Shown: positions 4,433 to 5,391 of the stretch, piece after piece
How positions within the stretch are numbered: position 1 is the first letter of the stretch
Layout of the letters: each line of letters opens with the position of its first letter
Source of the DNA: Planctomycetaceae bacterium
GTDB taxonomy: Bacteria; Planctomycetota; Planctomycetia; Pirellulales; Pirellulaceae
Reading direction: 5' to 3'
NCBI GenBank assembly: GCA_002702965.1
Contig: PADE01000023.1
Span: 1 to 5,391 of the forward strand
Length of the DNA stretch: 5,391 nt
The notes under the pieces: generated by a model
Database searches by the model: none
What the model was told of the DNA's origin: nothing
The model's input: only the letters and a program-made list of their open reading frames with translations
Made by a program: the position numbers and the translations under genes

Positions 4433-5391
4433 GTGGCAATGGGCAAATATCTGTTTACCAGCGAATCGGTCAGCATGGGGCATCCGGACAAATTGGCGGA
4501 CCAAATTTCAGATGGTGTCGTCGATGCTTGCATCGCCGTGGATCCCTACAGCCGAGTTGCCTGCGAGACGATGGTGACGACCGGAGTGGCGGTGGTCGCG
4601 GGCGAGATCACCACCCAAGCTGGCTTGGACTACCAGCACGTCGTGCGCGACGTGATCCGCGATGTCGGGTATACCGATGACACCATGGGGATCTGTGCGG
4701 ATACCTGTGCGGTGCTGGTGTCGTTCGATCGCCAGAGCCCCGATATCAAACAGGGGGTCGACGCCGATTCCCAGACGGGGAAGGAAATCGGCGCCGGTGA
4801 TCAAGGTCTGATGTTTGGGTTTGCCTGTCGCGACACGCCGGAATTGATGCCGATGCCAATCGCGCTGTCGCATCGTATTCTCAATCGCCTGACCGAGGCG
4901 CGCCGCAATGGCGAGGTCGATTGGCTGCGGCCCGATAGTAAGAGCCAGGTAACCGTTGAGTACGATGGCCACCAGCCTGTACGCGTCGACACGGTGGTGG
5001 TTTCTACCCAACACGCTCCCGAGGTGACTTTGGCGGACATTCATGAGTACATCAAAGGGCAAATTGTGAACCCCTTGCTACCCGACTCACTGGCGGGCGG
5101 CGAACCGACCTATCACGTCAACCCGACCGGCCGGTTTGTCACGGGGGGACCGCACGGAGATTGTGGGTTGACCGGCCGTAAGATTATCGTCGATACGTAC
5201 GGTGGCTGGGGTCGCCACGGGGGCGGTGCATTTAGCGGAAAAGATCCCACCAAGGTCGACCGTAGCGCTGCCTATATGGCGCGCCACGTGGCCAAGAATA
5301 TTGTCGCTGCCGGACTCGCAGAGCGGTGCGAAGTGCAGCTGGCATACGCGATTGGGGTCAGTGCACCGGTCAGTGTTCATGTCGACACAAT
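4433..5391 (+). CDS. metK: S-adenosylmethionine synthetase (methionine adenosyltransferase), 3' end cut by the window
   Basis: MetK makes S-adenosylmethionine from methionine and ATP in the cytoplasm, as a Mg2+/K+-dependent oligomer. About 319 residues are present; the family runs near 385-400, so roughly the last fifth lies beyond the right edge. Numbering from the GTG start, FTSES is followed by GHPDK at 16-20 (catalytic His17, metal/phosphate Asp19 and Lys20). The ATP signature GAGDQG is at 120-125 in GAGDQGLMFG. RPDSKSQV precedes the second half, then NPTGRFVTGGPHGD, LTGRKIIVDTYGG, and the P-loop-like GGGAFSGKD at 263-271. No frameshift is seen. One oddity is Met15 in SMGHPDK, where E. 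coli and human enzymes have Glu; Glu11 of FTSES is kept. ATG at 4439 is the alternative start. The gene has its own predicted promoter and is probably not strictly dependent on waaA transcription. Confidence 0.97.
   Translation, partial: MAMGKYLFTSESVSMGHPDKLADQISDGVVDACIAVDPYSRVACETMVTTGVAVVAGEITTQAGLDYQHVVRDVIRDVGYTDDTMGICADTCAVLVSFDRQSPDIKQGVDADSQTGKEIGAGDQGLMFGFACRDTPELMPMPIALSHRILNRLTEARRNGEVDWLRPDSKSQVTVEYDGHQPVRVDTVVVSTQHAPEVTLADIHEYIKGQIVNPLLPDSLAGGEPTYHVNPTGRFVTGGPHGDCGLTGRKIIVDTYGGWGRHGGGAFSGKDPTKVDRSAAYMARHVAKNIVAAGLAERCEVQLAYAIGVSAPVSVHVDT

Noticed and set aside
4330..4680. 116-codon plus-strand ORF starting in the metK leader
   Set aside because: Overlaps metK out of frame and starts inside the promoter dyad, upstream of the predicted transcription start.
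4508..5062. 184-codon minus-strand ORF inside metK
   Set aside because: The plus frame is unmistakable MetK across the same bases.

Overview
The window looks like chromosomal DNA from a GC-rich Gram-negative bacterium, most likely a planctomycete of the Pirellulales type. This is inferred from remembered family features, not from a search: a WaaA with the GGQNMIEPAAYG block, a MetK with SMGHPDK in place of the usual S-E-GHPDK, a Thr/Pro/Ala-rich lipoprotein, long intergenic stretches and uneven Shine-Dalgarno use. The waaA gene implies lipid A/Kdo-type lipopolysaccharide.

Layout. Positions 1-600 hold no gene that can be supported, although the extreme left edge (about 1-190) has coding-like third-position GC in two antisense frames and may be the end or start of a gene cut by the window. 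A good sigma70-type promoter at 607-635 is followed by a 10-bp dyad, a possible 32-codon small ORF (757-855) with a good ribosome binding site, and a 318-residue low-complexity lipoprotein (877-1833). The lipoprotein gene ends at a clear intrinsic terminator (1860-1890). Convergent to it on the minus strand is a classical short-chain dehydrogenase/reductase (1946-2701) with variant active-site motifs.

A 238-bp divergent intergenic region (2702-2939) separates the SDR gene from waaA. It holds three GACAAG motifs, a 9-bp dyad, a pair of mutually exclusive hairpins, a consensus -35 box and a 14-bp tandem duplication. Next come waaA (2940-4256, Kdo transferase) and, after 176 bp with a perfect 9-bp dyad, a consensus TATAAT box and a leader hairpin, metK (S-adenosylmethionine synthetase, from 4433), which runs off the right edge with about four fifths of the protein present.

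The genes do not form an obvious pathway: lipoprotein (envelope), SDR (unknown substrate), waaA (LPS core) and metK (SAM supply) each appear to have their own transcription signals. I see no mobile element, CRISPR array, tRNA/rRNA or defence system, and no convincing new multi-gene system. The most unusual material is regulatory (dyads overlapping promoter elements), plus the basic, almost acid-free lipoprotein with a small ORF in its leader and an SDR lacking two family-defining motifs.
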